Below are positions 51,249 through 60,450 of a DNA stretch of 64,000 bases, in pieces. Each line of letters begins with the position of its first letter. The first letter of the stretch is position 1. The DNA lies in NCBI GenBank assembly GCA_001664505.1, contig CP011806.1, positions 4,643,579 through 4,707,578 of the forward strand, given 5' to 3'. Source of the DNA: Acidobacteria bacterium Mor1. GTDB lineage: Bacteria; Acidobacteriota; Polarisedimenticolia; Polarisedimenticolales; Polarisedimenticolaceae. Made by a program: the position numbers and the translations under genes. Below the pieces are notes generated by a model, which had not been told where the DNA came from, did no database searches, and worked only from the letters and a program-made list of their open reading frames with translations.

Positions 51249-53321
51249 GTGTCCTTGTGGCGCCGCTTAGCCTTGTTGATGCTCTGTGCCGGTCTCGGGG
51301 CCGGCGCCGTTCACGCCGATCCGAACGTGATGAACCCGGGGAGTGTCGTGTTCGACGATTCGACCCCGTACTCCATCGGCTTCAAGGTCCCGCTGATTCC
51401 CGAAGGCAGCCAGGACACCGACGCCAATGAGAACTCGTCGGTCTCGATCCGTTTCCGGCCCGCCGCGGGTGGAAGTTGGCGTGCGGGCTACCCGCCGCTG
51501 CTGGTGATGGAAGAGAACATCGGCAACGGCGCGCCCCACCACGAGGGGCGGAACTACTCCGGCGCGATCTGGGATTTGCAGCCGGACACGACCTACCAGA
51601 TCGAGTTCACCTTCACCGACCCCGACGGCTACAACGAGACACGGACGGTCAACCACGCCACCCGCAGCGAACCGCGCAGCGGGCCGCAGAACCCGTCGAC
51701 GGTCAACGTCTCGACCCTGTCCCAATTGCGCACTGCCGCTCAGAACGCCCAGCCCGGCCAGGTCATCACCGTGGCTGCCGGCACCTACCGGGCTTCGTCA
51801 GGCGATGACTATGTGGTCGAGTTCCGCAACAGCGGCACCGCGGCCAACCCGATCGTGCTGCGCTGCGCCGACCGGGAGAGCACGATCCTCGACGCCGCCG
51901 GCGAGATCTGGGTCGTGCACATGCAGAGCGTCGATCATCTCTACATCGAAGACTGCACCCTGACCGGCGCGTTGAGCCGGCCCCAGCGTTCGAAGACCGG
52001 CTTCGCCGTGACCGCCGAAGGGGATACCGACGGCTTCGTCTTCCGACGCAACATCGTGCGGGGCTGCGACAAGGGGCTCTACCTCAAGAACTTCCGCAAG
52101 ACGAACATCGACGTGGTCGATAACTGGATGGAAGGGCCGATCTCGTTTCCCCAGCGAGGCACCTCGGGCTCCGAGGGGATCGTGATTCACGGTAGCGGCA
52201 ACGTGGTGGCCCACAACACCATGCGGGGCTACGGCGACTCCATCGGCACCAGCCGGGCCCAGGAGTCCACTTCGGTGATGGGGCCGCACCGGCACATGCT
52301 GTGGTACGGCAACGTGGTGGAGTGGTCCGAAGATGACTGCTTCGAATTCGACTACGCCCATGGCAACATCATCGCGACTCGGAACAAGTGCATGAACTAC
52401 AACTCATGCTTCAGCGCCCAGCCGACCTTCGGCGGGCCGTTCTACTTCTTCCGCAACGTCTGCTGGTCCGGCGGTATGTCCCGGCATCTGAAGATCGCCA
52501 TGGCCCAGAGCACCTACGGCCCGCCATCGGGCCTGCGGGTGTTCCACAACCTGATCGGGCAGACCTGGACCAACTACTACTCCGACAGCACCTGGGACTA
52601 TGTCCAGCAGAACAACCTGTTCGTCGGGGCGCCGGGCAACACCATCGTCGACAGCAGTACGCGCTTCCGCGGCCGTCGCGCCGATTCAGGGAACCACCCC
52701 GATGCGACCATCGACCACAACGCGTACAACGACGACGGCAGCTTCCGCTACGGCCCGGGCAATGACGCTTCGAACTTCGCGACCTTCCAGTCGCGGACCA
52801 GCTTCGAGGCCAACGGCCTGATCGACGACACCCAGATTTTCGCCACGCCGCCGGCGGAACTGCCCAGTTCCTCGGCGTCGACCCGCTTCGTCAGCATCGT
52901 CGATCCGCGGCTGGCCTCGGCGGCAAGATCCGTCGATGCCGGGACACCGATCCCAAACATCTCCGACAGCTTCGCCGGGAGTGCCCCGGATATCGGTCCC
53001 TACGAGCGGGGTGATTCGCTCTACCCCTACGGGATCCGCGGCTGGTCATTCGATTCGATCCAGTGCAGCGACGGGATCGACAACGACGGAGACGGCAACA
53101 TCGATGGCGCCGATCCCGGCTGCGCCAACGGCAACGATCCGTCGGAGCGGGGCGACTACGCCCAGTGCGACAACGGCCTCGACGACGATTCCGACGGGGA
53201 TCACGACTTCCCCGACGATGCCCAGTGCAGCACCGCAGCGGATACCTCCGAGGAGACCGGCGGAGGCGGGGGGGACCCGACCGATCCGCCGTCGCCGCCG
53301 GTGAGCCTGCGGGCGCAGTAG
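51249..53321 (+). CDS. secreted right-handed beta-helix protein with calcium-type repeats
   Basis: A 690-residue secreted protein. Signal peptide (WRRLALLMLCAGLGAGAVHA); a fibronectin-like entry segment (YSGAIWDLQPDTTYQIEFTF); then a parallel beta-helix of the pectate-lyase type from ~170 to ~480 (RTAAQNAQPGQVITVAAGTY, VHMQSVDHLYIEDCTLTG, GIVIHGSGNVVAHNTM). The tail has two C-x-DG-x-DNDGDG-type calcium repeats (CSDGIDNDGDGNIDGADPGC and CDNGLDDDSDGDHDFPDDAQ). It is probably a carbohydrate-binding or lyase-like surface protein. GTG 51249 follows GGGAGGAG. No PEP-CTERM is present. Confidence 0.78.
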   Translation: MSLWRRLALLMLCAGLGAGAVHADPNVMNPGSVVFDDSTPYSIGFKVPLIPEGSQDTDANENSSVSIRFRPAAGGSWRAGYPPLLVMEENIGNGAPHHEGRNYSGAIWDLQPDTTYQIEFTFTDPDGYNETRTVNHATRSEPRSGPQNPSTVNVSTLSQLRTAAQNAQPGQVITVAAGTYRASSGDDYVVEFRNSGTAANPIVLRCADRESTILDAAGEIWVVHMQSVDHLYIEDCTLTGALSRPQRSKTGFAVTAEGDTDGFVFRRNIVRGCDKGLYLKNFRKTNIDVVDNWMEGPISFPQRGTSGSEGIVIHGSGNVVAHNTMRGYGDSIGTSRAQESTSVMGPHRHMLWYGNVVEWSEDDCFEFDYAHGNIIATRNKCMNYNSCFSAQPTFGGPFYFFRNVCWSGGMSRHLKIAMAQSTYGPPSGLRVFHNLIGQTWTNYYSDSTWDYVQQNNLFVGAPGNTIVDSSTRFRGRRADSGNHPDATIDHNAYNDDGSFRYGPGNDASNFATFQSRTSFEANGLIDDTQIFATPPAELPSSSASTRFVSIVDPRLASAARSVDAGTPIPNISDSFAGSAPDIGPYERGDSLYPYGIRGWSFDSIQCSDGIDNDGDGNIDGADPGCANGNDPSERGDYAQCDNGLDDDSDGDHDFPDDAQCSTAADTSEETGGGGGDPTDPPSPPVSLRAQ

Positions 53322-53345
53322 CGGCGCCGGAGCTACTGCGGGAAG

Positions 53346-54143
53346 CTAGCTCGATTTCAGACGGTAGGGCAGGCCGGGGACGCTGTGGTCGAAGTCGGCC
53401 CCTGCGAGTTCGACTTCAGTCGGGTAGATGTCTGCGTCGCCACGCAGGCTGACCCCCTTCTTCATCACCAGCACCAGGCCGTTCTCGTCCCCCAGGGCGA
53501 CGAACTGTGCGCTGCTGTTGCGGTAGCGGGGGAGGCCGATGGCCGCGCCGAGGCGGTCTGCCTCGGGGCGCAGATCGTCGGCGTCCAGAACCAGGGCGAT
53601 CTCGCTGCAGCAGGAGATGTCGCGGCTCGTGAACGGGCCTGCAGCTGCGTTGTCCAAAGTGTGCCGGGCGATGTGTTCGAGGATGTTGCCGGCCGGGTCG
53701 CGGAAGAACACCGCATGGGCGTCCCACTGGGCGAAATGCACGATGTCCGGGTGGTCCGGATGGCGCGGTGCGTTCGGGTTGGGGTCGAGCTCGGTGCGCT
53801 CCAGCTGCCAGTCCCGAGCGCTCAGGATCTTGTTCTCGGGGATGTTGAAGGCCACGTGGTAGAAGGGCGAGCCTGACTCCGCCGGCTGGTAGTCGTAGCG
53901 TAGCCGGGTCTCTCCCGCGGCGACGGTCAGATGCCGCCGGCTACGTTCCAGCACTTCGAACTCGAGCACGCCTGCGTAGAAGTCGGCCATCTCTCCGATC
54001 GCCACCGAGGTGCGCAGACGGAGGTCGTGAAGCCGGGTACGCGGCCGCGCCCGCCCATTCCCGGCGATCAACTCCCGCGGGAAGAGCGAGACGGCCAGCG
54101 TCGTCGACCCCAACCGGATGAATCGTCTTCGGTTCATGCCCAT
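53346..54143 (-). CDS. Tat-exported VOC/glyoxalase-fold protein
   Basis: A roughly 265-residue protein. The N-terminus NRRRFIRLGSTTLAVSLFP is a twin-arginine signal. The body has two VOC modules: LRTSVAIGEMADFYAGVLEF, PFYHVAFNIPENK, AVFFRDPAGNILEHIARHTL, and the second from SCCSEIALVLDADDLRPEAD. VOC enzymes bind a divalent metal. The starts ATG 54143 and ATG 54137 are both possible; the TTG at 54164 is less likely. It diverges from the M1 peptidase gene. The reaction is unknown. Confidence 0.75.
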   Translation of the reverse strand: MGMNRRRFIRLGSTTLAVSLFPRELIAGNGRARPRTRLHDLRLRTSVAIGEMADFYAGVLEFEVLERSRRHLTVAAGETRLRYDYQPAESGSPFYHVAFNIPENKILSARDWQLERTELDPNPNAPRHPDHPDIVHFAQWDAHAVFFRDPAGNILEHIARHTLDNAAAGPFTSRDISCCSEIALVLDADDLRPEADRLGAAIGLPRYRNSSAQFVALGDENGLVLVMKKGVSLRGDADIYPTEVELAGADFDHSVPGLPYRLKSS

Positions 54144-54256
54144 GTCGACCAGTCTACTCCGCAACGGCGGGGCTCGTTGAAAGGCCCTTGCGGAGCGGCC
54201 CGGGTTTCATGGCAGAATGAGGCCAAGCTCCAACCTTTGAGAACTCGGGAGGCATC

Positions 54257-57200
54257 ATGGCCAGGCATCGCCGAGCGCTTTTCGGCACCCTACTGTTCCT
54301 CGTCTCGTGTGCGGTATCGGTCCCGGCGCTTTGCGCCGAGCAAGAGGGCGGTGTCGATGCGCTCCTGGAAGAGATGCGGTCGACGGAGCTGCGTTTCGAC
54401 GAGGCGGTCCAGGTGGAGAATCTCCAGATCGAGTTGGCCGCCGCGCGCATCGATTTCCGGCACGGCACCCTGATCCCCGCCCGTGCCGTCGGCGGCCGGG
54501 ACATCGAGTTGGTCTTTCTGGGGAGCGCCCGCTTCCACTACGAGAACGCCGACCCCGTGGAGCAGCACCAGCTCGAGCTGTTCGTCAACGCCGAGGCACT
54601 CGATGCCGAGGTCAGCGCTGCGGTGATCTCGTTGGGAGATCCCGGGCTCATGGCACGTCTTTTCGAGGGGCGCCCCGCGACCCTGCTGGACGTCGAAGAG
54701 GAAGAGAAGGCCCGGAAGTGTTTCGAGGCGTGGGTCAACGGTCCGGTGACCCGCGGATTGGGTGTCGATGCGTCCCTGCTGAGAGCGGCGCTGGGCGATC
54801 CCGAGGGGCAGGCCCAGTACTCCGGCTGGTTCCAGAGCGAAGAGGTCGGAGATTTCTTCTATCGCTTCGACCCTGCCGAGGTCGAGCAGATCCGGCTGGG
54901 GCAGTTCGTGCCGATGGATCTGGACAGCCGCGACCGGAACTTCTACGAACGCTACGTTCGCAAGCAGCGTCAATCTCGCCGCATGATGCAGTCCCGTCTT
55001 GCCGACCTGGGTTGGTGGGACACCTGGAGCCAGGCGGTGGCCCGGGGGGACTCCGGGCCGCAACCGGGCCACGCGAGTTTCGAGCCGGTGCACTACGACC
55101 TCTCCGTCGAGGTGGTCAAACGCACCATGGAGCTACGCGGAGAGGCCCGGGTCGATCTGCGCTGCGATCGGGAGGGTGCCCGGGTCGTTTCCGCCTCGAT
55201 CTACCCTGACCTGCAGATCACCGCCGTCGCCGATGCCGCGGGCGAGTCCCTCGAGTGGAACCGCGCGGGGGACGCGATTCAGATCGTGTTGCCCGGGGGT
55301 GTGTCCAAGGGAGAAAAGGTTGCCCTGAACGTTAAATGGAAGGGCTACGTTCTCGACGAGGTGGATCTCGGCGTCTACCGCATCGCCGACACCCTCCGCT
55401 GGTATCCCAGGTTCGGTGGGGTGGATCTGGCGACCTACGACCTGGACATCCGTTGGCCGAAGAAACACGAGCTGCTGGCCGCAGGCGCCCTGGTCGAACG
55501 ATCCGAGGCGGACGGCGTCCTGCGCGAGCGGCGCAACCTGAGCATTCCCTCCCTCGGCGTGTCGTTCGAGATCGGCGCCTACGACATCGTCGAGGTGCAG
55601 GCCGGCCACGTGGCGATACGCCTGGGCTTCAGCAAGGTGACCCAGATCGATCGCAAGACCCGGGAGGAGGTCGCGACGACCTTCGCCGAGTCGCTGATCT
55701 TCCTCGAGGAAACCTTCGGCCCCTACCCGCTGGATCATCTGACCGTGGCCACGGTGCCCCGTGGTTACTCCCAGGGGTTGCTCGGGTTCATCACCCTCTC
55801 GCAGTGGGTCGCGGAGTTGCGGGGCAATACCAAGACCTCCCGCAACCAGCTGTACCTCGACGCCCGGACCGAGACCATCGCCCATGAGCTGTCCCACCAG
55901 TGGTGGGGGCACAAGATCGGCTGGGCCTCCTACCGGGATCAGTGGCTGTCCGAGGCCCTCGCCGATTTCTCCTCGTCGCTCTACACGAAGAGCGTTCGCC
56001 AGAGCAAGGCCTACTACCTGGCGTCCAACGCCCGGGCCTGGCAGAACGCGTTGACCCGCCGCACCGCCGACGGCCGCATCATCGAGTCCCTGGGGCCGGT
56101 CACCATGGGGCAGCGGCTGTTTTCCAGCATCTCCTCACGGGCCTATCAGTCGATCGTCTACCGCAAGGGTTCGGTGGTCTTCTTCATGCTGGCGCGCGGA
56201 CTGGGCGAGGAGCCGCTGGTCGATGCGTTGCGCACCCTGGCAGGCGCCGTGAACCATCGCCAGATCTCCACCGAGACTTTTCTCTCGGCGCTGGAGCGGA
56301 TCATGTCCGTCGACCTCGACGGCTTCGCCGAGAACTTCATCTACGGGACCGGCCTGCCCGAGATCTACTACAGCTACGAGATCGAGGAAGGGCCCGAGGG
56401 CTGGGTGGTCCGCGGCGATGCCCGCCAGATTCCCCAGATCACGTATCGCTACGCCATGGAGCGGGCGAACGGGGCCTGGCGGTTGCGTCAGACCCGGGTG
56501 GAGAATCTCGAGACCTCCGACTGGTTCATGCTCGTCCCGTTCCAGGTGGAGCTGGCCGACGCCGAGAACAAGAAGGTCTTCGACAAGCGTTTCGAGACCA
56601 CCCGCAGTCAGCGAGGCCTGGGGGGCAACATGCTGTTCCAGGGGGAATCCGCCGAGTTCAACATCCCCCTGGACAAGGAGCCGCGGCGGTTTTACCTCGA
56701 TCAACGGGGTGAGGTGCTGGCCACCTTCATCTGTGAATCGGACCGCCCCAAACAAGCGCTGCGCTGGCGAGCCGAGAGCGCGTCGCCGCTCGAGGCGCGG
56801 GCGCTTCTGTTGCGTGCCCTGGTCGCGCCGTTCTACTCCGAACAGGCCCTGGCCTTCATGGACGACAAGACCCGGCCCAGCGAGGATCTGATCGCGGCCT
56901 GGACCAACCGGGAAAATATCTCGATCGTGCTGTCCCTGGCCGAATCCTACCTCGATGAAGGGGACGCCGGCCCCGCCCGGGAGATGCTGGACAAGGCGGA
57001 GTCCCTGGTCGGCAAGTGGGAGAAGCGCTACGCCAAGACACGGCGCACCGTGTTGGCCACCCGCCTTGATCTGATCGCCGGCGAGTACAAGGACGCCTTC
57101 GAGCGGCTGCGTGAAGTGGTCTGGCTGCACTTCCCCTACAAGGACAACGAAACCATGCGGGACGGTTCCCGTCGCCGCCGCTTCCGTCAGGGTTATCTGC

Positions 57201-57358
57201 GCCGTGGAGATGCCTACGCGATGCTGGCGCTGGCCGCCCACCGGATCGACGAGCCTGAAGTGGCGGCGGTGGCGTTGGATGCAGCCGATGAGTACGGCGC
57301 CGATGTCGACGCGTTGCGGGCGGAGATCGAGTCCACGGAGACGGCGGCGGCTCGCTGA
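54257..57358 (+). CDS. M1-family zinc metallopeptidase
   Basis: A 1033-residue secreted gluzincin. Signal peptide (LFGTLLFLVSCAVSVPALCA), long N-terminal beta domain, then the catalytic site HELSHQWWGHK with His543, Glu544, His547 and the third ligand Glu566 in WLSEALADFSS (the HExxH-x18-E spacing is exact). The tail holds helical repeats (SEQALAFMDDKTRPSEDLIA, NISIVLSLAESYLDEGDAGP). The usual GxMEN substrate motif of aminopeptidases is not obvious; instead TVATVPRGYSQGLLGFITLS precedes the zinc site, so substrate use may differ. ATG 54257 has GGAGG upstream (CTCGGGAGGC). Confidence 0.9.
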   Translation: MARHRRALFGTLLFLVSCAVSVPALCAEQEGGVDALLEEMRSTELRFDEAVQVENLQIELAAARIDFRHGTLIPARAVGGRDIELVFLGSARFHYENADPVEQHQLELFVNAEALDAEVSAAVISLGDPGLMARLFEGRPATLLDVEEEEKARKCFEAWVNGPVTRGLGVDASLLRAALGDPEGQAQYSGWFQSEEVGDFFYRFDPAEVEQIRLGQFVPMDLDSRDRNFYERYVRKQRQSRRMMQSRLADLGWWDTWSQAVARGDSGPQPGHASFEPVHYDLSVEVVKRTMELRGEARVDLRCDREGARVVSASIYPDLQITAVADAAGESLEWNRAGDAIQIVLPGGVSKGEKVALNVKWKGYVLDEVDLGVYRIADTLRWYPRFGGVDLATYDLDIRWPKKHELLAAGALVERSEADGVLRERRNLSIPSLGVSFEIGAYDIVEVQAGHVAIRLGFSKVTQIDRKTREEVATTFAESLIFLEETFGPYPLDHLTVATVPRGYSQGLLGFITLSQWVAELRGNTKTSRNQLYLDARTETIAHELSHQWWGHKIGWASYRDQWLSEALADFSSSLYTKSVRQSKAYYLASNARAWQNALTRRTADGRIIESLGPVTMGQRLFSSISSRAYQSIVYRKGSVVFFMLARGLGEEPLVDALRTLAGAVNHRQISTETFLSALERIMSVDLDGFAENFIYGTGLPEIYYSYEIEEGPEGWVVRGDARQIPQITYRYAMERANGAWRLRQTRVENLETSDWFMLVPFQVELADAENKKVFDKRFETTRSQRGLGGNMLFQGESAEFNIPLDKEPRRFYLDQRGEVLATFICESDRPKQALRWRAESASPLEARALLLRALVAPFYSEQALAFMDDKTRPSEDLIAAWTNRENISIVLSLAESYLDEGDAGPAREMLDKAESLVGKWEKRYAKTRRTVLATRLDLIAGEYKDAFERLREVVWLHFPYKDNETMRDGSRRRRFRQGYLRRGDAYAMLALAAHRIDEPEVAAVALDAADEYGADVDALRAEIESTETAAAR

Positions 57359-57442
57359 CGGCCGCCGGCGCTCGGGGCTGGCAGGATCTGCCTGAACAAT
57401 GTCCTGGAGGACACGGCGCATCCGCGCGACACTAGTCGTGTG

Positions 57443-58447
57443 ATGTCGACGAAACTCCCCAGAGAGCCACGCCAGGTCGCGATCTGTCTCCATCCGGGGG
57501 CGGAGATGCTCGACGTCACCGGCCCGATGGATGTCTTCGCCACGGCCAACCGGATCCTGGTCGAGGCCGGCCGGGTGCCCGCGCCCCAGGACCCGGCCGC
57601 GGGGCCGGCCTACCGGCTACAGACCGTCGCCGTGACCGCCGCGCCGCTACGGCTGCTCGGTGGGCTTCAGGTGCTGCCCGATCGCACCTTCGACGAGTTC
57701 GCTGAAGGGATCGATACGGTGGTGGTTCCAGGTGGGCCCCACACCCGGGAACACATGGGGCCCCAGATCGATTGGCTGCACCGTGTGGAGTCGTCGGTGC
57801 GGCGCATCGCCTCGGTCTGTACCGGGGCCTTCGTACTGGCCGAGGCGGGGTTGCTCGACGACCGGCGAGCGACGACCCACTGGGAATCCTGCGACCGCCT
57901 GGCCCGCCGCTATCCGCGGATTCGACTGGAGCGGGACGCTCTCTACGTCAAGCATGAGCATGTCTACACCTCGGCGGGGATCACCGCGGGGATCGATCTG
58001 TGCCTCGCCCTGGTCGAGGAGGATCTCGGTCGCGATCTGGCCCTGGCGGTGGCCCGGGAGCTGGTGGTGTTCCTCAAGCGCCCCGGCGGGCAGTCGCAGT
58101 TCAGTACGCATCTCCTGAGCCAGATGGTCGAGCCCGGTCCCATTGCCGATCTGATGGAGTGGATCGTCGAGAACCTCGACCAGGATCTGCGCGTCGAGCT
58201 CCTGGCCGAACGGGTGGCGATGAGCCCGCGGCACTTCGCCCGGGTCTTCACCCGGGAAGTGGGGGAGACGCCTGCCCGTTTCGTCGAACTGGCCCGGCTC
58301 GATGCGGCTCGGCGCCTGCTCACCGATTCAGCCGAGCCTCTGGAGCAGGTCGCCGCCCGCTCCGGGTTTCAGAACGCCGAACAGCTGAGACGTTCCTTCC
58401 GGCGCCACCTGAGCGTGACGCCTCGAGAGTACCGCCGGCTTCACTGA
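57443..58447 (+). CDS. GlxA-like transcriptional regulator (DJ-1/PfpI plus AraC HTH)
   Basis: A 335-residue regulator. The N-terminal DJ-1/PfpI-fold sensor has VAICLHPGAEMLDVTGPMDV and IASVCTGAFVLAEAGLLD with a Cys126 at the nucleophile elbow; GLLDDRRATTHWESCDRLAR is the family signature. The C-terminal AraC-type double HTH begins LRVELLAERVAMSPRHFARV and ends ARSGFQNAEQLRRSFRRHLS. It likely controls the adjacent YHS-PfpI gene 24 nt downstream (inference). GTG 57440 is an alternative start. Confidence 0.9.
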   Translation: MSTKLPREPRQVAICLHPGAEMLDVTGPMDVFATANRILVEAGRVPAPQDPAAGPAYRLQTVAVTAAPLRLLGGLQVLPDRTFDEFAEGIDTVVVPGGPHTREHMGPQIDWLHRVESSVRRIASVCTGAFVLAEAGLLDDRRATTHWESCDRLARRYPRIRLERDALYVKHEHVYTSAGITAGIDLCLALVEEDLGRDLALAVARELVVFLKRPGGQSQFSTHLLSQMVEPGPIADLMEWIVENLDQDLRVELLAERVAMSPRHFARVFTREVGETPARFVELARLDAARRLLTDSAEPLEQVAARSGFQNAEQLRRSFRRHLSVTPREYRRLH

Positions 58448-58470
58448 GACGAAGCCCGAGGAGAGAGCCG

Positions 58471-59493
58471 ATGAACCGAATCGATTCGTTCACGACCCGG
58501 GGGCTCTGGGTTCTGTGGGCCGGCCTGGCCCTGATGCTCGCTGTCGGGATCTCCCGTGCCGACGGAGGCGCCGTTGAGCCTCGACTCGCGGTCCAGGGGT
58601 TCGACCCGGTGGCGCTCACCGCCGGAGACCATGTCGAGGGCAAGGAGAGCATCGCACTGGATCACGGTGGCTTCCGTTACCTGTTCGAGAGCGCCGAGTC
58701 GAGGGCTGCCTTCCAGGCTTCTCCGGAGCGATACGGCATCCAGTTCGGCGGCGAGTGCGCCACCATGCGCGGCGTTCCGGGGCATCCCGAGAATTTCGCG
58801 GTGCACGATGGCAAGATCTACATCTTCGGCAGCGCCAACTGCCGGTCGGAGTTTCTGGAACGTCCGGTTCATTTCACGGAGCGCAAGACGATGAACGTAG
58901 CGGTGGTGTTGTACGACGGGGTGGAACTGCTGGACTTCGCCGGCCCCGGTGAGGTGTTCGCCGCGGCTCATGGCGGCGGGCATTACGAGGTCTACACCGT
59001 GGCGTCCTCTCGCGAACCGATCGTGAGCCAGGGCTTCGTTTCGATCACCCCGGCCCACGCGATGAACGAGTCCCTGCGGCCGGACATCCTGATCATCCCC
59101 GGCGGCAACTCGGGGAACCTGACCGGTGATGAGGCGGCGATGAAGTGGATCGCGGATGCGGTGGCCCACGCGGACCACGTGCTGACCGTCTGCACCGGCG
59201 CCGCGGCGCTGGCCAAGATCGGCGCGTTGGACGGGTTGGAGGCCACGACGCATCACGGAGCCATCGACGGCCTGCGCCAGATGGCGCCGAAGGCAACGAT
59301 CCACGCGGACCGCCGCTTCGTCGATAACGGCAAGATCATCACCACCGCCGGTGTGTCGGCGGGGATCGACGGCGCGCTGCACCTGCTGCGCCGTCTGGAC
59401 GGCACCGAGGCTGCCGTGGCCACGGCACGCTACATGGAATACGACTGGCGGCAGGATCGAGACGACATCGTCGTCGTCACCCGGCAGCGCTAG
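58471..59493 (+). CDS. exported YHS-domain/DJ-1-PfpI fusion protein
   Basis: A 340-residue protein. A signal peptide (GLWVLWAGLALMLAVGISRA) is followed by a YHS-like domain (~30-115: LAVQGFDPVALTAGDHVEGK, FRYLFESAESRAAFQASPER) and then a DJ-1/PfpI domain (~120-330) with VVLYDGVELLDFAGPGEVFA and TVCTGAAALAKIGALDGL, where Cys241 is the nucleophile. YHS domains are metal-linked; DJ-1 folds detoxify or deglycate reactive carbonyls. Periplasmic fusion of both is unusual. ATG 58471 has GAGAGAG 2-9 nt upstream. It follows the GlxA-like regulator. Confidence 0.82.
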   Translation: MNRIDSFTTRGLWVLWAGLALMLAVGISRADGGAVEPRLAVQGFDPVALTAGDHVEGKESIALDHGGFRYLFESAESRAAFQASPERYGIQFGGECATMRGVPGHPENFAVHDGKIYIFGSANCRSEFLERPVHFTERKTMNVAVVLYDGVELLDFAGPGEVFAAAHGGGHYEVYTVASSREPIVSQGFVSITPAHAMNESLRPDILIIPGGNSGNLTGDEAAMKWIADAVAHADHVLTVCTGAAALAKIGALDGLEATTHHGAIDGLRQMAPKATIHADRRFVDNGKIITTAGVSAGIDGALHLLRRLDGTEAAVATARYMEYDWRQDRDDIVVVTRQR

Positions 59494-59534
59494 CCGCCAG
59501 GAGCGCCGTCAGCCGCGAGGCCGGTGAGGCCCGG

Positions 59535-60281
59535 TCAGATCTCCGACAGGCTTCGGCGCGAGCGCGTCCGTGCAGGGGCTTTCTTGCGGGTGCGGGCACC
59601 GCCGGAGCCGCCGTTTCCGCTGCGGGTGGACTTGCGCCCCGCCTCCTCGGCGATGCGCTTCTTGGTCGCGGCCCAACCGCAGATCGGGCAGGCCGAGAGG
59701 TCGTGACGCTGGGCCGGGCAGTACTGCCGTCCGAAGTAGATGATCTGCAGGTGTAGCCGGTTCCAGCTGTCCTCGGGGAACACCGCCTTCAGATCCCGCT
59801 CGGTCTTCTCCACCGAGCGGCCGTCGGACAGGCCCCAACGCGCCGCCAGCCGGTGGATGTGGGTGTCCACCGGGAACGCGGGGATGCCGAAGGCCTGGGC
59901 CATCACGACGCTGGCGGTCTTGTGGCCCACGCCGGGCAATGCCTCGAGCGCCTCGAAGGAGGCGGGCACCTCGCCGTCGTGAAGTTCGACCAACTGCTCG
60001 GCCATCTTCTTGACGTTCTTCGCCTTGGTCGGCGCCAGACCGCAGGTGCGGATGTGTTCGAGGATCTGGTCGGCGCTCAGCTTCGCCATTTTGCGGGGCG
60101 TCGGCGCGGCGGCGAACAGGCTCGGGGTCACCATGTTGACCCGCTCGTCGGTGGTCTGGGCCGAGAGCGCTACGGCGACCAGCAACTGGTACGGGGTCTC
60201 GTGATCCAGCGGAATCGGGACCTCGGGAATCAACTCGTCGAGGATCTTCCGAATCCGTTCGCCCTTTTCCGTTCGCTTCAT
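59535..60281 (-). CDS. nth: endonuclease III-type DNA glycosylase
   Basis: A 248-residue HhH-GPD DNA repair glycosylase for oxidised pyrimidines. Key parts: QLLVAVALSAQTTDERVNMV, the helix-hairpin-helix LEALPGVGHKTASVVMAQAF with catalytic Lys, and FPVDTHIHRLAARWGL with the Asp. The iron-sulfur end reads YCPAQRHDLSACPICGWAAT, with Cys spacing x9-x2 and no fourth Cys before the basic Ser/Arg/Lys-rich tail (residues ~205-245). So the cluster is either atypical or absent. ATG 60281 reads MKRTEKGERIRKILDELI. Confidence 0.9.
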   Translation of the reverse strand: MKRTEKGERIRKILDELIPEVPIPLDHETPYQLLVAVALSAQTTDERVNMVTPSLFAAAPTPRKMAKLSADQILEHIRTCGLAPTKAKNVKKMAEQLVELHDGEVPASFEALEALPGVGHKTASVVMAQAFGIPAFPVDTHIHRLAARWGLSDGRSVEKTERDLKAVFPEDSWNRLHLQIIYFGRQYCPAQRHDLSACPICGWAATKKRIAEEAGRKSTRSGNGGSGGARTRKKAPARTRSRRSLSEI

Positions 60282-60450
60282 CCGTCCGCCGTGCTCCGGG
60301 AATTTCTTTCACGAAAATCGCGACATCATAGCGGAAACCTCAGCGGATCGGGGTCTTGACAACTGCGTAAATCCGCCATGGTTGCACCGCCGCGGAAATG
60401 CCCGTACGTGAGTGGCGCCCCCGGGTCTAAAACAACGAGGTCTGAACACC

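Noticed and set aside
51249-53321. PEP-CTERM or other sorting signal at the C-terminus of the secreted beta-helix protein
   Set aside because: The tail ends in a Gly/Pro-rich stretch and LRAQ with no PEP motif, hydrophobic helix or basic end; the dockerin-like protein at 60451-62112 also lacks one.
60325-60330. TATGAT on the minus strand as -10 of the endonuclease III gene
   Set aside because: No acceptable -35 occurs at 16-19 nt, so it may be chance.
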